Source of the DNA: Massospora cicadina | Taxonomy: Eukaryota; Entomophthoromycota; Entomophthoromycetes; Entomophthorales; Entomophthoraceae | Length of the DNA: 64,000 nucleotides | Assembly (NCBI GenBank): GCA_022478985.1 | Contig: JAKSZP010014540.1 | Span: 124,001 to 188,000, forward strand | Direction: 5' to 3' | Part shown: positions 45,687-57,597 of the stretch, piece by piece | How the letters are laid out: each line of letters begins with the position of its first letter | Numbering within the stretch: position 1 is the stretch's first letter | Notes under the pieces: generated by a model | Database searches by the model: none | Seen by the model: the letters and a program-made list of their open reading frames with translations, nothing else | What the model was told of the DNA's origin: nothing | Made by a program: the position numbers and the translations under genes

Positions 45687-47130
45687 GCTGGTGCTCACTC
45701 AAAACAGATGACACTCTCTAATATGGATTCTATTAACAAATTCCTGGCAGATTTGGCCAGAAGAAACAGTGACGTTGAGATGGAAACTAAAGTCAAGGCC
45801 ATCTCAAATTATTTTACCAGTCAACACAAATCTGCAACTGATACCTCCTACACCCGTAATCTTGTCAATGTATGGGAGCTCATGAAGCAAAACCAATTGT
45901 CCTGAATAGGGATGAGGATGATGCCTTGAACAACAAGGAGTTTTCAAAAATTTGGACGGTTGTGTTGAGATTACAGGCCAGAAACACAGAACTTACTCAG
46001 AATATCTGGGAACTCAGAATGCAATTATCAACTGCAAATTCCCGAGTAGATAGTATAGGGAAAGACAATAAGAGCATAGCATCTAATCAAGCTTTATTCA
46101 AAGAAAATCCTAACAACCTCAAGAAACAAAGCAGCCAATACTCATTCAGCTTTGACAAAAGAAAAGTAGGAAAAAACACTGTCCATTCAGCCTAAAAACA
46201 GATTAAAAAACTAAGGGCCAAATTCAGGCATCAGAATTTAGTAGTTCAGAGCAATATTATCAAACTGATTCATTGGAAATGATACCAATGCAGAAACTGA
46301 TCTCTCAACATATGTTCTATGCCTAGAGTACTGGCAGCAATCCTGACTCCAGACACATCCCAATGGGAAAGAGGGCCGATTATGAGTGACCTTATTCTAA
46401 GACGCTCAAGAAGAAGTACAACCCCTGTGGCCAAAACAGGGCGAGATGACTTCAAACCATTTAATCTACCCAAGATTGATAAGGATGGAAACGTTCACTC
46501 TTTCCTTAAGTTATTTGAAAAAGCAATGAGAGGACCATCAGAACATTCAAAAGGATTGGCACTGATTAACGCACTCGATGCCCATAGCTGTGACCTTGTT
46601 GTGCCCTATTTGGGAGATGATTGGTCCTATATGGATGCCAAAATTTCAATAACAAAACGGTTTGGAGGGCCTGAGAAACTAAAAACCCAAAAAAAGAGCT
46701 TCGTTATATTATATCAATCAGAAAGAGACTATTAAGGACTTTGCGGATAGACACTTCCATGAGGCACAAGTTCTGCATGGGTGCAATGCAATAGATAAGT
46801 TTGACGCTAAGATTGCATTGGTTCACGCAATTATGCCCTTCTGTGAACTGCACAATGTCATGTTACCTGCATTAAATGGAAGCTTGGAAATCCAAGACCT
46901 CACCAATTACTTTAGAATCTGTTCCCGTAATTTCAACAAACCTAATTAGGCCAAGGATCAGCAAAAATCTCAATTTTTGGGCCCAAAAACAAAATGATGT
47001 CCGACAAGGGGAAAAATTTCCAAAATATGAACCAAAAATTTGAGCAATAACAGCAAACAGGGCAGATTACATGCTACAAATGTGGTCAAATAGGGCACTT
47101 TGGTAGCCAATGATACAGAAGGTCCAAAAA
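45642..47130 (+). pseudogene. gag of element D, frame open from within the LTR
   Basis: An open frame starts at an ATG inside the LTR end (45642), crosses the primer-binding site and continues (MTLSNMDSINKFLADLARR). After a frameshift, 45872-46195 is coiled-coil-like (LQARNTELTQNIWELRMQL). A capsid-like part (46319-46735) follows: FLKLFEKAMRGPSEHSKGLALINALD...VPYLGDDWSYMDAKISI. A zinc knuckle at 47072-47113 (CYKCGQIGHFGSQ) has its last Cys codon changed to TGA, ending the frame at the knuckle. Confidence 0.75.
45689..45708 (+). promoter_or_regulatory. primer-binding site of element D
   Basis: TGGTGCTCACTCAAAACAG begins two bases after the LTR end. The first 11 bases equal the site of element C, and the rest differs. 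Confidence 0.65.
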
Positions 47131-47399
47131 AAAGTCTGGGGTCACCTTTGCTCTAGAAATTAACATTGACAGTGAGGCGGGAAAAGAGAAGGTGGAGTAG
47201 AGGCATAATGCTATAACTCCACCGATTTTCAAACCATTCCACCTGACCCTGATAAGCTCTTTAAGGCCAAAGATGTTGCTGAAAATAACCTCAACCATAT
47301 TGGGGCTAATAATGTCATGATGGTCTCTACTTAGGCCACCGCAAAAGCAACTAAACCCTTGAAAATAACTAAAGAAGCCCAAGCAGAGGTATCAAATCT

Positions 47400-48000
47400 T
47401 ACGAAAACAAATTATTGATCAGGATTTTGATCTGCAATCCACATGTTCAGCCGATTTACCTAAGCTTAAAAATGTTCAAGTGGATATTCCCATGAAGACC
47501 TTAGCAGATAACTTCCCAGATATCTGCTCAAGCCTGAAAGCAAACTTGGAATCGGGCAATAGCCACCGCATTCACACAATAAATACCTCTGAAAATACTC
47601 TGAATGTAATTATGTAGATATGGCAGTAAACAAGGTGAAAGTTAGGGCCATTGTTGATAGTGGCGCTCCTATCAATATAGTCAGTACAAAATTGGTTAAA
47701 AAACTGAAAATTGCGCCTTATGTTGCCCACTGTCAAGAATATGGAACAGCTGGAGCACATACAACTAAATAGCTGGGTGCATATAGTACCCTACCACTCA
47801 GATTTGGAGCCATTGTAGTAACAGCACCTTCCATAGTGTTGCCAAATACAAACTATGATATCCTAATCGCGACTGAAGACCTAAGAAGATATGGAGTTGT
47901 TACCAATCATAAGGACGATACTCTCACCATTCTGGGACAGGCTATTTCACTTTATAAAACTGTAATAAGGCAGTTGAAAAAAAGAAAACCAGCCTATTCA
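47400..48000 (+). pseudogene. aspartic protease of element D
   Basis: VKVRAIVDSGAPINIVSTKLVKKLKI with the catalytic Asp at 47656-47658 is the only intact active site among the A, C and D proteases here. The later motif NYDILIATEDLRRYG (near 47850) is recognisable. A stop at 47616 and one near 47770 break the frame. Confidence 0.75.
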
Positions 48001-48399
48001 TAAATCTGGCCTAAAAAGATGGAGTCATCCCAATTGAGTATTCCAAAGCTTGATTAAAGATAAAACTACTTCTTACTCAGATTGATGATCCAAATGGCAT
48101 TCCTTTTCAATCAAATCAGACCATCATTATACCATCCAGAGAACAAATAATCATCCTGACGGGACTAAAAATTAATATCCTGGAAGGCCTTTATGGTGAA
48201 ACATATCAATCATGGTCTAAATCTCGATTAAACCAAACATTGCCCCTAGTATTATCATTCTGGGCCACGCAGAGATACATATCTTATGTGCAAACCTGAA
48301 AAATCAGCCCATTTCCATTAGGCGACATCAAACAATCACTTTACTGCATCTGTTCCCTACCAAGGAAACTCACTCATTCCGTGAGTTCAGAACTTTAGT

Positions 48400-49900
48400 T
48401 GAATTAGTGCTCCCCAATAAAGATCAACTCAGCATAAATAATATTGTCCCTATGGCCAATTTAAGCAACCTGACCAACTCTGAGAAGGGCCAAGCTCAGG
48501 AGTTATTTTCTAAATATAAAGAAATATTCACACAAGATGATTTTGACTTGGGTTGTGCTAATGGTGTCACCCACAAAATTAATACTGGAGATCATAAACT
48601 ATTTGATTATGCCTGATTATACACTCAAAATCATCAGAAGAAGCAGTATCTAAGGAGATTAAGGAACACCTTGATTGCAGCATGCTAGTTCTTCAAAAAG
48701 TCCTTGAGCAGCACCAATTTTAATAGTAAAAAAGAAGTATGGAAGCAACCAAGTAGTCATCGATAATCAGAAGTTAATTAACATTACAAAGAAGGACTTG
48801 TACCTACTTCCATGAATCGATGATGCCTTGGATAGGCTGGGGATGCAAAGTTCTTCTCAGCAATGGATCTTATCAGCGGATATTGGCAAATAGATTTTCT
48901 AAAGAGGAGCACGAGAGGAGTGCAATCATAACCCAAGAAGGCCTATTCCAGCCAACGAGAATTCCTCAAGGGCTCTGAAATGCCCCGGCCACATTCCAAC
49001 AGGCAATGGACACAATCCTTGGAGATTTAAAATTGTCATGTGTACTAGTGTACCTTGATGATATCAACATTTTCAGCCGCACTTTGATGACCACCTGGAA
49101 CACCTAGAGGAAGTTTTCAAAAGGCTAGCTGCTGAAAACTTGAAAATCAAGCCCAGAAAATGTCAGCTTTTTAAAGACTAACTGGAATACCTCAGATTTT
49201 TGATAGATAAAGTGGGTCTTTGGCCCCAACCCTCTAAGCTGGATGCCTTCTTTAAAAAGAAATGGCCCAAATACAAGCGCGATATTTAAGTATTCCTAGG
49301 CATGATCAGTTACTATCGCTGATTTGTCACTGACTCCACACAATTTGGAGAGCTGCTCTTCTATTTGCTTAATGATAAGGTCCCATTCGACTGGACTCCA
49401 GCTTGCCAGGATGCATTTGACCAACTCCAATTGGCCCTATTAAGCGCACCTGTTCTTCAATATCCAGACTTTGATCGCGAATTTATTGCCCAAACTGATG
49501 CATCCCAAAAGCAGTGGGGGCCATGTTATCCCAAGTTGGAGAAGATGGTGAAGAACATCCAGTTTCCTTCACTAGTCGGACCTTAAGCAATCATGAAAGG
49601 AACTACACAGTGACAGAATGAGAATGCTTAGCTGTCATATATACGCTTGCAAGCAATTTTGGGTCTACCTTCATGGTACTTATTTTAAAGTTGTTACTAA
49701 TCATGCTTCCCTAAGATGGTTAAATAACTTAAGAGAGCCTGAGGGCCAATTAGCCCGCTGGGCATTAAAGCTTAAGCCTATGACTACACTATCAAGCATT
49801 GAGCAGGTGCAAAACACCAAAACGCTGACTGTCTATCCTGACTACCCACCATCACAACACTTAGTCAGGCTGCTGATGAGTTGTTTATGAAAATGATCAC
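48400..49900 (+). pseudogene. reverse transcriptase and RNase H of element D
   Basis: The first RT block (48407-48616) ends with the LGCANGVTHKINTGDH boundary motif. Fingers and palm follow with frameshifts. The catalytic YLDD lies at 49051-49062 (intact), and HLEEVFKRL and KPRKCQLF follow. The connection domain has FLGMISYYR. RNase H: FDREFIAQTDASQKQWG (49465 onward), CKQFWVYLHGTYFKVVTNHASLRWL (His-adjacent Asp changed to Asn), EGQLARWALKL. Broken by several stops. Confidence 0.8.
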
Positions 49901-50029
49901 CACAGAGTATCAGGATGAGCCCAAATCTGTCCAAAAATACAATAAGATCTACAAAAAATACAACTGTCAAAAACGAGATGCTATACAAGATCGTTGAGGA
50001 CAAAAGTTTATTTGTCCAAGACCATTGGC

Positions 50030-51070
50030 TGGACAGACTTAATTATGGCAGCGCATAAGGCCATTGGGCATGGCGGATTCAAGAAGACAAAAGAGCATCT
50101 GAAGCAATTTTACTACTGGAAGCCAATGAATTTCGAAATCCAATAAATGCTAGAATGCTGTGCAGAGTGCCAGGCAAAAAACCATTCCAAAAAGCACATC
50201 TTATTAGCTTGTTCATCCCAACTTTGCCTCGCACTCTGTATCTATTGATGTTGTTGGCCTGCTTCAACAAGCAATATGAAGGCCAAGTACATCAATGTAA
50301 CCATCAACCACTTGACTAAATGGGTTAAGGCCAAGGCCATTTGGGAAGCTGGAGCGGCAACTACCGCCAAGTTTGTACTTGAAAACATCATCCACAAACA
50401 TGGATGCCCTCAGGTTATTCTGACAAATAAAGGAACCAACTTTACTGCCAATGTCCTTGCCAAGCTCAATCAACTAATGGGAATATGTGGTGTGCTTTCT
50501 GCACTCTATCACCCCAAAACTAATGGTAAGGTTGAGCGTGCAAATGGGAGGTTGGTGAACATTGTCTGGAAATTAACCTTGTCCAAACCATCTGAATGGA
50601 GTACATTTCTAAGTTTGGCAGACTTTTCCTACAATATCTCTACCATTTGGCAGCCAGGATGTCTCCATTTCAAGTATTATATGGTAGACAACCGGCCCTA
50701 CCAATGCTGCTATATTTGGCCCTGGAGGATACTGGCGAAAACACTTACCCTCAGTACATTGAGAAGCTTGCAGATGCCTTAATCAGACTACAAGCTCAAG
50801 CCTTCAACAACAGTTTTGCCAAGAAAAAGGCCTGACATCAAAAGAACTTAAAGAATCGCTACCCTCTAGCTGAATTCAAAGTTAATGATGAAGTTCTATT
50901 TTGTAACACCCATGGATTGGGTCAAATGCAAAAATTAGATCGCATATGGGTTGGGCTATTCAAAGTGATTGAGAAAACATCTAAGTTCATATACACCATC
51001 AAGGATATCAGGACCAGCCATATATACAACTGAGTCCATGCAAAATTCCTAAGAAGGTTTAATAGGTGGG
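50030..51070 (+). pseudogene. integrase of element D
   Basis: Zinc-binding region: AAHKAIGHGGFKKTKEHLKQFYYW near 50050 and CCAECQAK near 50160. Core: SIDVVGLL (Asp near 50247), LTNKGTNFTA (second Asp replaced by Asn, 50426-50428), NGKVERANG (Glu at 50534-50536). The open block 50276-50782 is 168 codons. C-terminal: VNDEVLFCNTHGLGQMQKLDRIW near 50880, and DIRTSHIYN near 51010 before the end. One substituted catalytic residue makes it inactive even if read through. Confidence 0.8.
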
Positions 51071-51378
51071 CTGATTAAGAAAATAAAAAGTAAAAAAAAC
51101 AACACAAAACCATAAAAATACAAAAACAAAACTAAAAAAAACTCAAAAAAACAAAAAAATTCTTACATACTAATAATTTTTTTAGTTTGCACTTGAGGTT
51201 GGGGAGGGGATCCAATATCAGACTTGATGGGCATTCACCCCATCATTCTTCAGACCCATCGGCTGGTTTAGCTGAAGTTACCAAATAGAAAAACCAACTC
51301 TATTCTCTCTTGAGCGTTTGGACTGATAGAAAAGACCAACATAGGCTAATTGGGAATCCCAAGGCTTATGTTCAAGTC

Positions 51379-51390
51379 AAGAGGGGGAGA
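51379..51390 (+). other. polypurine tract of element D
   Basis: AAGAGGGGGAGA directly before the 3' LTR (TGTCAG at 51391). Primes plus-strand synthesis. The element C tract (AAGAGGGGGAT) is nearly the same. Confidence 0.8.
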
Positions 51391-52479
51391 TGTCAGATTC
51401 TGGTGGTTGACTCAAAAATAAGCCTTTGACAACCATCAGATCAAGCAGATTATCCTTTCAACGCTTGAACTAACACCTATATCCTCACCACAAAGCCTAT
51501 TGCATCATACAATTTGGGCCAAATATCTCACCAACAATTTGATCAAGTATTTTATCAGGCGCTCGACCTGAATATGCTTGCATATTATGGCCAAACATCC
51601 TATAAATCAAATCTCAGCAATTGGTCCCGTTCATTGGGAACAAAATCAACTTAATCTTATATAAAACTATTCGGGGATGATCTGAAGTTAACATCTGAAA
51701 ATCCCATGGACTTCAGACAAAAAACGTAACCAATTTCCTGCCTTAGGGTGAAATTCGTATGTTGATTCACGTAAATGGCACTATAGCACTTGCATGGACT
51801 GCCCAAAAGGGTTACCTAGTGCTACCAAGGAAGAGGCCTGCCAACGTCCCAATTAGGGGTGCGTCATTTACTTCAATTGAGTCCAAAATTTCACAGAAGG
51901 TGTGATTTATCAGCAGTATGACGAAACCGAAATCCAGAAAATCTTAGGACAATTTTGCATGCTTTTATTGCAATTTTTGTACCTGAAATCCTCCTTATAT
52001 GAGAGTATTTTGCCACCAATGAACCTAAGAAAAGGTTTCAGTCATAGGCCAAACTGAGTGGCAAAATGGCTGTTGAAATTTTGTGCTGGATGTGGCCAGG
52101 AGATGCCTTAGAGGTATAAATACTGGCGCCTGGCCTAATAACCATTATCAAATAAATAGCTTAAATAAAAGTTACAATTAATTTATCCCTTTTCTGGTTC
52201 TTATCCTGAATCCAACCTAGGAGAAGTGTCGACAAAATGGAAGGACAAATCCCCAGTTTGTATATAATACTTCCTCAGATGAAGTTCCTGATTACAAAGG
52301 AAAAATTATGCCCAAAATTGGCCAGAAGAGTGGAGGTGAATTTAGTAGGCCTAGTGAGTTGCTAGATGGGTTGAATCCCGTAAACCACAGGCATTATTGA
52401 GGATCAACCATCGGAACTTCAGTCCAAATAGACATGCAGGATACCAATTTTACAAGCAAGCGATCCTCAGATTTTGACA
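51391..52479 (+). repeat. 3' LTR of element D
   Basis: It starts TGTCAGATTCTGG and ends TTTTGACA, 1089 bp. TATA box at 52115-52122, AATAAA at 52151-52156 and 52164-52169. Differences from the 5' LTR are mostly transitions plus a few indels, by eye. Confidence 0.94.
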
Positions 52480-52484
52480 ACCAT

Positions 52485-55400
52485 GTTTATCTAATTTGGC
52501 TAAGATGGCCCCAACGGCATAGTCTGAGTACGTCAGTGACAAAATGAAAGGTTTATTATAATCTGGGTGCCATAGGATAGGACGTTGCTGTAATAGCTGT
52601 TTCATTGTCTTAAAAGCGGCCTTTTGCTCAGCACCCCAATAGAAAGGGGTATACTTCGTTAATATGTGAACAAGGGGCTCACTGAGTTGGTTGAACTTAG
52701 GGATGAACTGATGGTAATACCCCATCATCCCTAGAAATACTTGAATATTCCATTGATTTTTAGGGGCCGGCATCTTTTATATGGTTTTGACCTTGTACTG
52801 CATGGGCTGATTAACTTCTTGTTAAATGGAATGGTCGAGGAAGTCCAATTTTCTTTAGAAGAAGATACACTTTGAGGGCTTCAACTTTATAATAGACTGA
52901 CGTAACCGTTGGAACACCTCCTTCAAGTGATCAAGATGTTTGAAGGAAGTTTTAGAGAACATCATGATGTCATTAAGATAGATGATGACACAAATTAACT
53001 TGAGGTCCTGCAAGATGTGATCCTTTGCACGCTGGAAAGAGGCAGGTGCGTTGCACAACCCTTGGGGTAATCATAGGGTTGGAAGAGACCTTCACTACAA
53101 ATAAAAGCGCATTTCTCCTGATCTTGAGGAGAAAGGTCGATTTTCCAATAGCCACTAGCCAAGTCCATAACAGAGAAAAAGTTAATGCTAAAGATTTGAG
53201 ACAGGGCGTCATCAATGCGAGGAATAGGATAGCTGTCCTTCTAAGTAAGGCTATTTAACTGACAATAATCCATTAATATCCTATAACCTCCGTTTTTCTT
53301 TTTAGTTAGTAAAAGAGGTGACGACCAAGGGCTTTGTGAATGAACAAGCAACCCCGCATCTAATAACTGCTGGAGATCTGTCCTGATTTGTTGCTCTTCC
53401 ACCTTTGACTTACAGTAAGGTTTGGACCTAATAGGCCGGGCATCACCCACATCACTTGAGTGGCACCAGCCCTTTATGTGGCCATAGTCAGTATCCAATT
53501 TAGAGAAGATGTCACTATATTCGTCCAGCAAGTTATGAGCTTTCTCCAACTCCTTGGGGTTATATTATCCGAAGTATTCACATATGGCAAGGTACACACC
53601 ATGTTGTCCATGGGTAAGCCCAAATCAGCCATAAAGCCAAAGGAGTGGATATTTTTATGTCCTCTACAGGGAGTAGGAAGCCTCTGCCAGTCTCCTGGTG
53701 TTTTCGTATAATCATATCCTTCCAGTGAGTTTTACCAGTAGGATGGTAATTGGCCTCTGATAGGCTGGGTCTAGTACTCCAGGCAATACACGAGACTCCA
53801 AGGGACTAACACCTTCAATACTCATGGGGTGCAATAAACAATGACGTGGGATTTGAAGTGTGATCTTAGTGTCAACCACTCTTTGTTCACCAGGCTTAAT
53901 GAATACCTCATCTGCAGCGTAGAAAGGGATACCATCCCCAGCATCCACTGAATTGGGTAATTTCTTTGTGTTGTGCCCAGAAGTGGAATAAGGCAAGGTC
54001 ATAGATAAGAAGGGGTACTCAATTAGGCAAGAGTATCTGTGCTTGTTGAGCTCTATATCGGATAAGACTGAAAGGTACTTCATAATTGAGTTATGAGAGG
54101 ACCCCTTGCTTCATGTTAATTATTCCTTCATACTCGATCATAAATTGAGTGCCGATGAGCATATCATATGCATTGTTATCCAAAGCCACAGCAGGGGCTG
54201 ATAGGATAAGCTTCCCAATTCAAATGGGAAGGGAAGAGTATGCCCCAATAGCACGAGTATTGTTGGGACCAGCGGTTACAAACTCTTGTGTGTACTCCAA
54301 CTGAGGCGCTATCTTTATTTTTTTAAAATCTTAGAGGAGATCATGTTGACTGGGAGCCAGTGTCCAGGATGCTAGTATTCGGACCTTTTGAATGAACACT
54401 TCAACCTTAGTGAGTGTTCCTCCAAATTTAGGTGACAAAGCTAAGAGCTCCTTGAGCCGGAAGGTGGAGATTAGCTTTCTAGTGGTCTCCGGGTATTTAT
54501 CCATGATGGATTTTGGGATGAACCCGCTGAAGAGGGCGATTCAATCCAGCTAAGAATTGGTCATTATCGCTGGCAGTGTCAATAACTTTTGGACACCCTA
54601 GAATTTGGCTGAGGTACGTTTCCTCAGGTATGATGGTCTGGTATACTCCTCCAGCATTCAAATGATCAGGCACTTCTACTTCTGCAGGAGCTCACAATAT
54701 GTAATAACCAACGTCATCACAACCCCCACCAGATTCTTCCCCATGAGTATTTGCAACAACGGGCAATGAAGAGATGGAGGTAGGGGGATGACTACAGAGG
54801 ATTGGGTAGCCTTAGAAGACTCATTGTCCAGCTTGGCTGGAAGGGAAGGTGCAGAGGCGTTAGTGCGCTGGTGTGGGTGTATGGTTGTTACAACCTTACA
54901 GGGCTTTGATTAATTAAAAGGAGTGACAACCTTCTTAAGTTGCACTGAGGGAGCAGGTTTAGTAAGGAAGATAGGCACAGGTGGCCTCACTCCCAATTGA
55001 TCAACAGGCGAATACTCCTTGATGATTAGATCTAAGGTTGGCACCTCAACTTCAGGTGGTGTGGCATACAAATGGAATTCAGCCACATATAACAAAGCTT
55101 CTTATGTCACGGATATTCATAAAATATCATTTCATTGAGATGATATGACGGGCTAGAGAGGGCTTAGAGGCTAGCCCAGTTAACAGGGCAGCAATAGCAT
55201 CAACAAGGGTAAGCATGTTTGAGGTTAACAACCTTTGTGCAGCAAGGTAAAAACGCTCAGCAAAGGCATTGGTTGATTCACCCTCATACATGCTAAGGCT
55301 CTAAAAGCCTGTTTTTCCCTGTGTAGACTTTGCTTTGATCCGAATTCAGCTAGAAAAGCCTTATTCACCTCTGGCCAGGTGTACCCAGGGTTCAGGTTGG

Positions 55401-55658
55401 GTACTATCATCTCTTGTGCTAATCGGCTTGACAAGGAAGGATGTGACGAACTTTTTGCTTGTCTGAGGCACCATCCATAGCAGCTTCATATATGTGCAGG
55501 AAGGTAGCAATGCTCCCTTCACCAAAGATGTATTTGTCCTTAAGGGGGAGTTTAAAAGAGAGCTGCTCAAGCTCCTCAAGGCGGGACAAAGCGCTTGCCA
55601 GTTGCTTTTCAAGAGCAACTATTTTTGTTGTACAGGGATCCCCTGTATTAAGCACCAT
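52485..55658 (-). pseudogene. element B gag, protease, reverse transcriptase and RNase H start
   Basis: On the minus strand, gag begins with an ATG inside the primer-binding site (55658) and includes LASALSRLEELEQLSFKL and a capsid-like part (NLNPGYTWPEVNKAFLAEFG, 55434-55225). The protease Asp-Thr-Gly lies at 54363-54355, flanked by frame changes, with AYDMLIGTQFMIEYEG near 54160. Reverse transcriptase: LLTKKKNGGYRILMDYCQLN (53300), then the catalytic box at 52980-52969 reading YLND in place of YLDD. Connection FLGMMGYYHQFI and RNase H start (SYSDYAVGAI-like: LTYSDYAVGAILAKLDKHG) run to 52485, where D interrupts. Inactive. Confidence 0.82.
55641..55658 (-). promoter_or_regulatory. primer-binding site of element B, overlapping the gag start codon
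   Basis: Read on the minus strand, ATGGTGCTTAATACAGGG follows the LTR end (CCTACA then AA). The ATG of the first gag frame is the first three bases, so the TGG of the priming site lies in codons 1-2. Confidence 0.65.
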
Positions 55659-55660
55659 TT

Positions 55661-56395
55661 TGTAGGAATCCAGCTCAGTTATGCTCGCTTGGTGCTACTC
55701 CGATGGATCCCACAAAGGATTTAATGACATAAAATTTAAATAACTATAAAAATTGGTTTTTTATATTTTTTGATAGAAGCGTGGGGGTCAAAACAAGAAG
55801 TGATCCCTTTTCAACTTTCAACAATTAATATTTATACTTTTTTTGAAGGTTGGAGGGATTTGAGGATAGGTTTGGAATAGCTTTGGAGCTTTCCAATTTG
55901 GGTAATATGTGTGTCAATCCTATCAGATCGTGGAGGGAAGTTAGGTAATTTTTGGGAAACTGACGTTGGAGTTTGGGGCAGAATATACCCATGCGACAGG
56001 GTTTTGATGTACCCCAACCAATCACCACTTGTTAATTTTTCTCCCTCAGAGGCCTGCCAGCACACCTATAAAAGGGGTGGCCCCTGCGCAGGTGTGGTGA
56101 AGGACTCAGTGCTGGTTGGGGAGTACCTTCCGCTGGTTTCCCAAGAGTCCATTGTGTGATCAGCAAAATCTGATCATTAGATTTTACTAAATGTGTCTGT
56201 GCAAATTTTTCTGGTGTTAACCCGATTTATGGGGTTCCACTGAGAATTGGTGTAGTTTTTTGGCTGTTCTATCAACAATCACTAGAATTGCTCATAATGG
56301 CATCAGGGAATCACATATGGCTGACATTTCCCTTTTTCGGTGGAACTCAGCCTTTGACATTCTTATTTTTAAGCTGTAAAGGCAAATGTCTGACA
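55661..56395 (-). repeat. 5' LTR of element B
   Basis: 735 bp, minus strand starting TGTCAGACATTTGCC and ending GGATTCCTACA. A minus-strand TATA box, TATAAATA, lies at 55829-55836, in the context AGTATAAATATTAATT. The right flank GGAAG is the target duplication. Confidence 0.93.
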
Positions 56396-56400
56396 GGAAG

Positions 56401-57420
56401 AACAAGTCGCAAGATGGAGGAAGGGATCAATAATGTAGCAAGTTTTTGGAACAAGTTAATTGGAAAAGTAACTTCATTAAAGAAGAAAGAAGGGGTCTTT
56501 TTTGAGAGGTTTTATATCTGTAAATGGAGCAGGATGGGATTGTGTTCATTTGAGAAATTTCAGCGTTGATATCAGGCGACTGATCAAGCAGGTCAAGGAG
56601 CTAAAAACTCACAAATGTTAATGTGATCCATTAGCAAGCAATGCTGAATAAAGAAGTCCTCATATGTTAATTGGGAAGTCAAATACCCCAAGAAACATGC
56701 TGCTGCTTTTGCTGCCATTTTTGGAGATGACACCTAAAGTCACTTCCTAAATAAGCTGAGTGGCTGGACCTAGAGATTTGGCTAGAGATACCTCGAAGGA
56801 ATATAAGGCATTGCTGAAATTGCTGACATTCCATCAGGATAACGCCCCAGCATTTTTCTGACTGTTTGATATGACCATGTATGGCTACGGTGATCATCAA
56901 AAGGCATTGATGGTCATGAAATGCCTAGACACTGACTGTCAGAACTTAGTGTTGCCCCACCTGGAGGTGGACAGTTGGTAATATGTGGAGGCCAAGGTGG
57001 CCATCATGAAGGAATTTGGGAGTCCAACGCACATGTAGAAGTGCAAACAGGAGTTTGTGGGCATCCAGTTCCATAAAGATGAGTCTTTAGCAATCTTCAC
57101 GGATTGGTTCTACCAGGAGTCACAAATCCTGGTTGGAGCAAAGGTACTGGATGACTTCGATGCTAGAATCACATTACAAGTGGCCCTTTGGCCCTATCAC
57201 AATTTGCACCGTATGATGTCTTCCATGTTTGCGACAGAAATTGCTACCTACCAAATGGTAGATAATTTGAAATTTTGCGCAACCTTTGATGCCCCAAACA
57301 GAAGTTTTAAATCTAATCCAGTATGCAATTTATTTCGTACAAAGGGGAATGAAGGTGCTAAAGTGACAAACAACAAAACCAGACCAGGGAATAAGCCTGA
57401 AGAATTCAGACGATGAATAA
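56401..57420 (+). pseudogene. gag of element C, main part
   Basis: It resumes the frame broken by the LINE and B: ASFWNKLIGKVTSLKKKEGVFFERF (56410 onward) matches A gag. Capsid-like parts follow (56990-57416): GIQFHKDESLAIFTDWFYQESQILVGAKVLDDFDARI, YQMVDNLKFC. Several stops lie in 56570-57050. Confidence 0.75.
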
Positions 57421-57427
57421 AAAAGGT

Positions 57428-57469
57428 CTGCTACCAATGTGGTGGAAAGGGACATTTCGCTGTGCACTG
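57428..57469 (+). pseudogene. zinc knuckle of element C gag (intact motif)
   Basis: CYQCGGKGHFAVHC, C-x2-C-x4-H-x4-C, binds the element RNA. It is the only intact knuckle among the gags of A, C and D. The flanking frame is shifted relative to the open frame starting at 57413. Confidence 0.8.
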
Positions 57470-57597
57470 CAAGCAGTTGAAGGATCAAATCAATGTGGTC
57501 CAAGAGAATTAGTCTGCTGCCACCAAGGAATCAGAAAAAGGGCCTGCAGCCTAAACAGGGAACAGTCTAGAGCTGCAGAGAAGCCTGTTCCTTCCAA

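Larger units (their letters stand above)
44617..52479 (+). mobile_element. LTR retrotransposon D (gypsy type), complete, inserted in element B RNase H
   Basis: LTRs at 44617-45686 and 51391-52479 lie between an exact 5-bp duplication, ACCAT (44612-44616 and 52480-52484). A primer-binding site, gag, protease, RT, RNase H, integrase and a polypurine tract are all in place. Length 7.9 kb. It is the innermost and so the latest insertion of the nest, yet its genes already carry stops. Confidence 0.94.
42328..56395 (-). mobile_element. LTR retrotransposon B (gypsy type), inserted in element C gag
   Basis: Two 735-bp LTRs (42328-43062, 55661-56395) begin and end alike and lie between an exact 5-bp duplication, GGAAG (42323-42327 and 56396-56400). 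Internal genes read on the minus strand in gag-protease-RT-RNase H-integrase order. The element itself is split by element D. Without D it would be about 6.2 kb, a usual gypsy size. Confidence 0.93.

Noticed and set aside
56061..56075. CTATAAAAGGGG as the promoter of element B
   Set aside because: It reads on the plus strand while B is transcribed from the minus strand, and the other LTR has CTTTAAAGG there. The minus-strand TATAAATA at 55829-55836 fits better.
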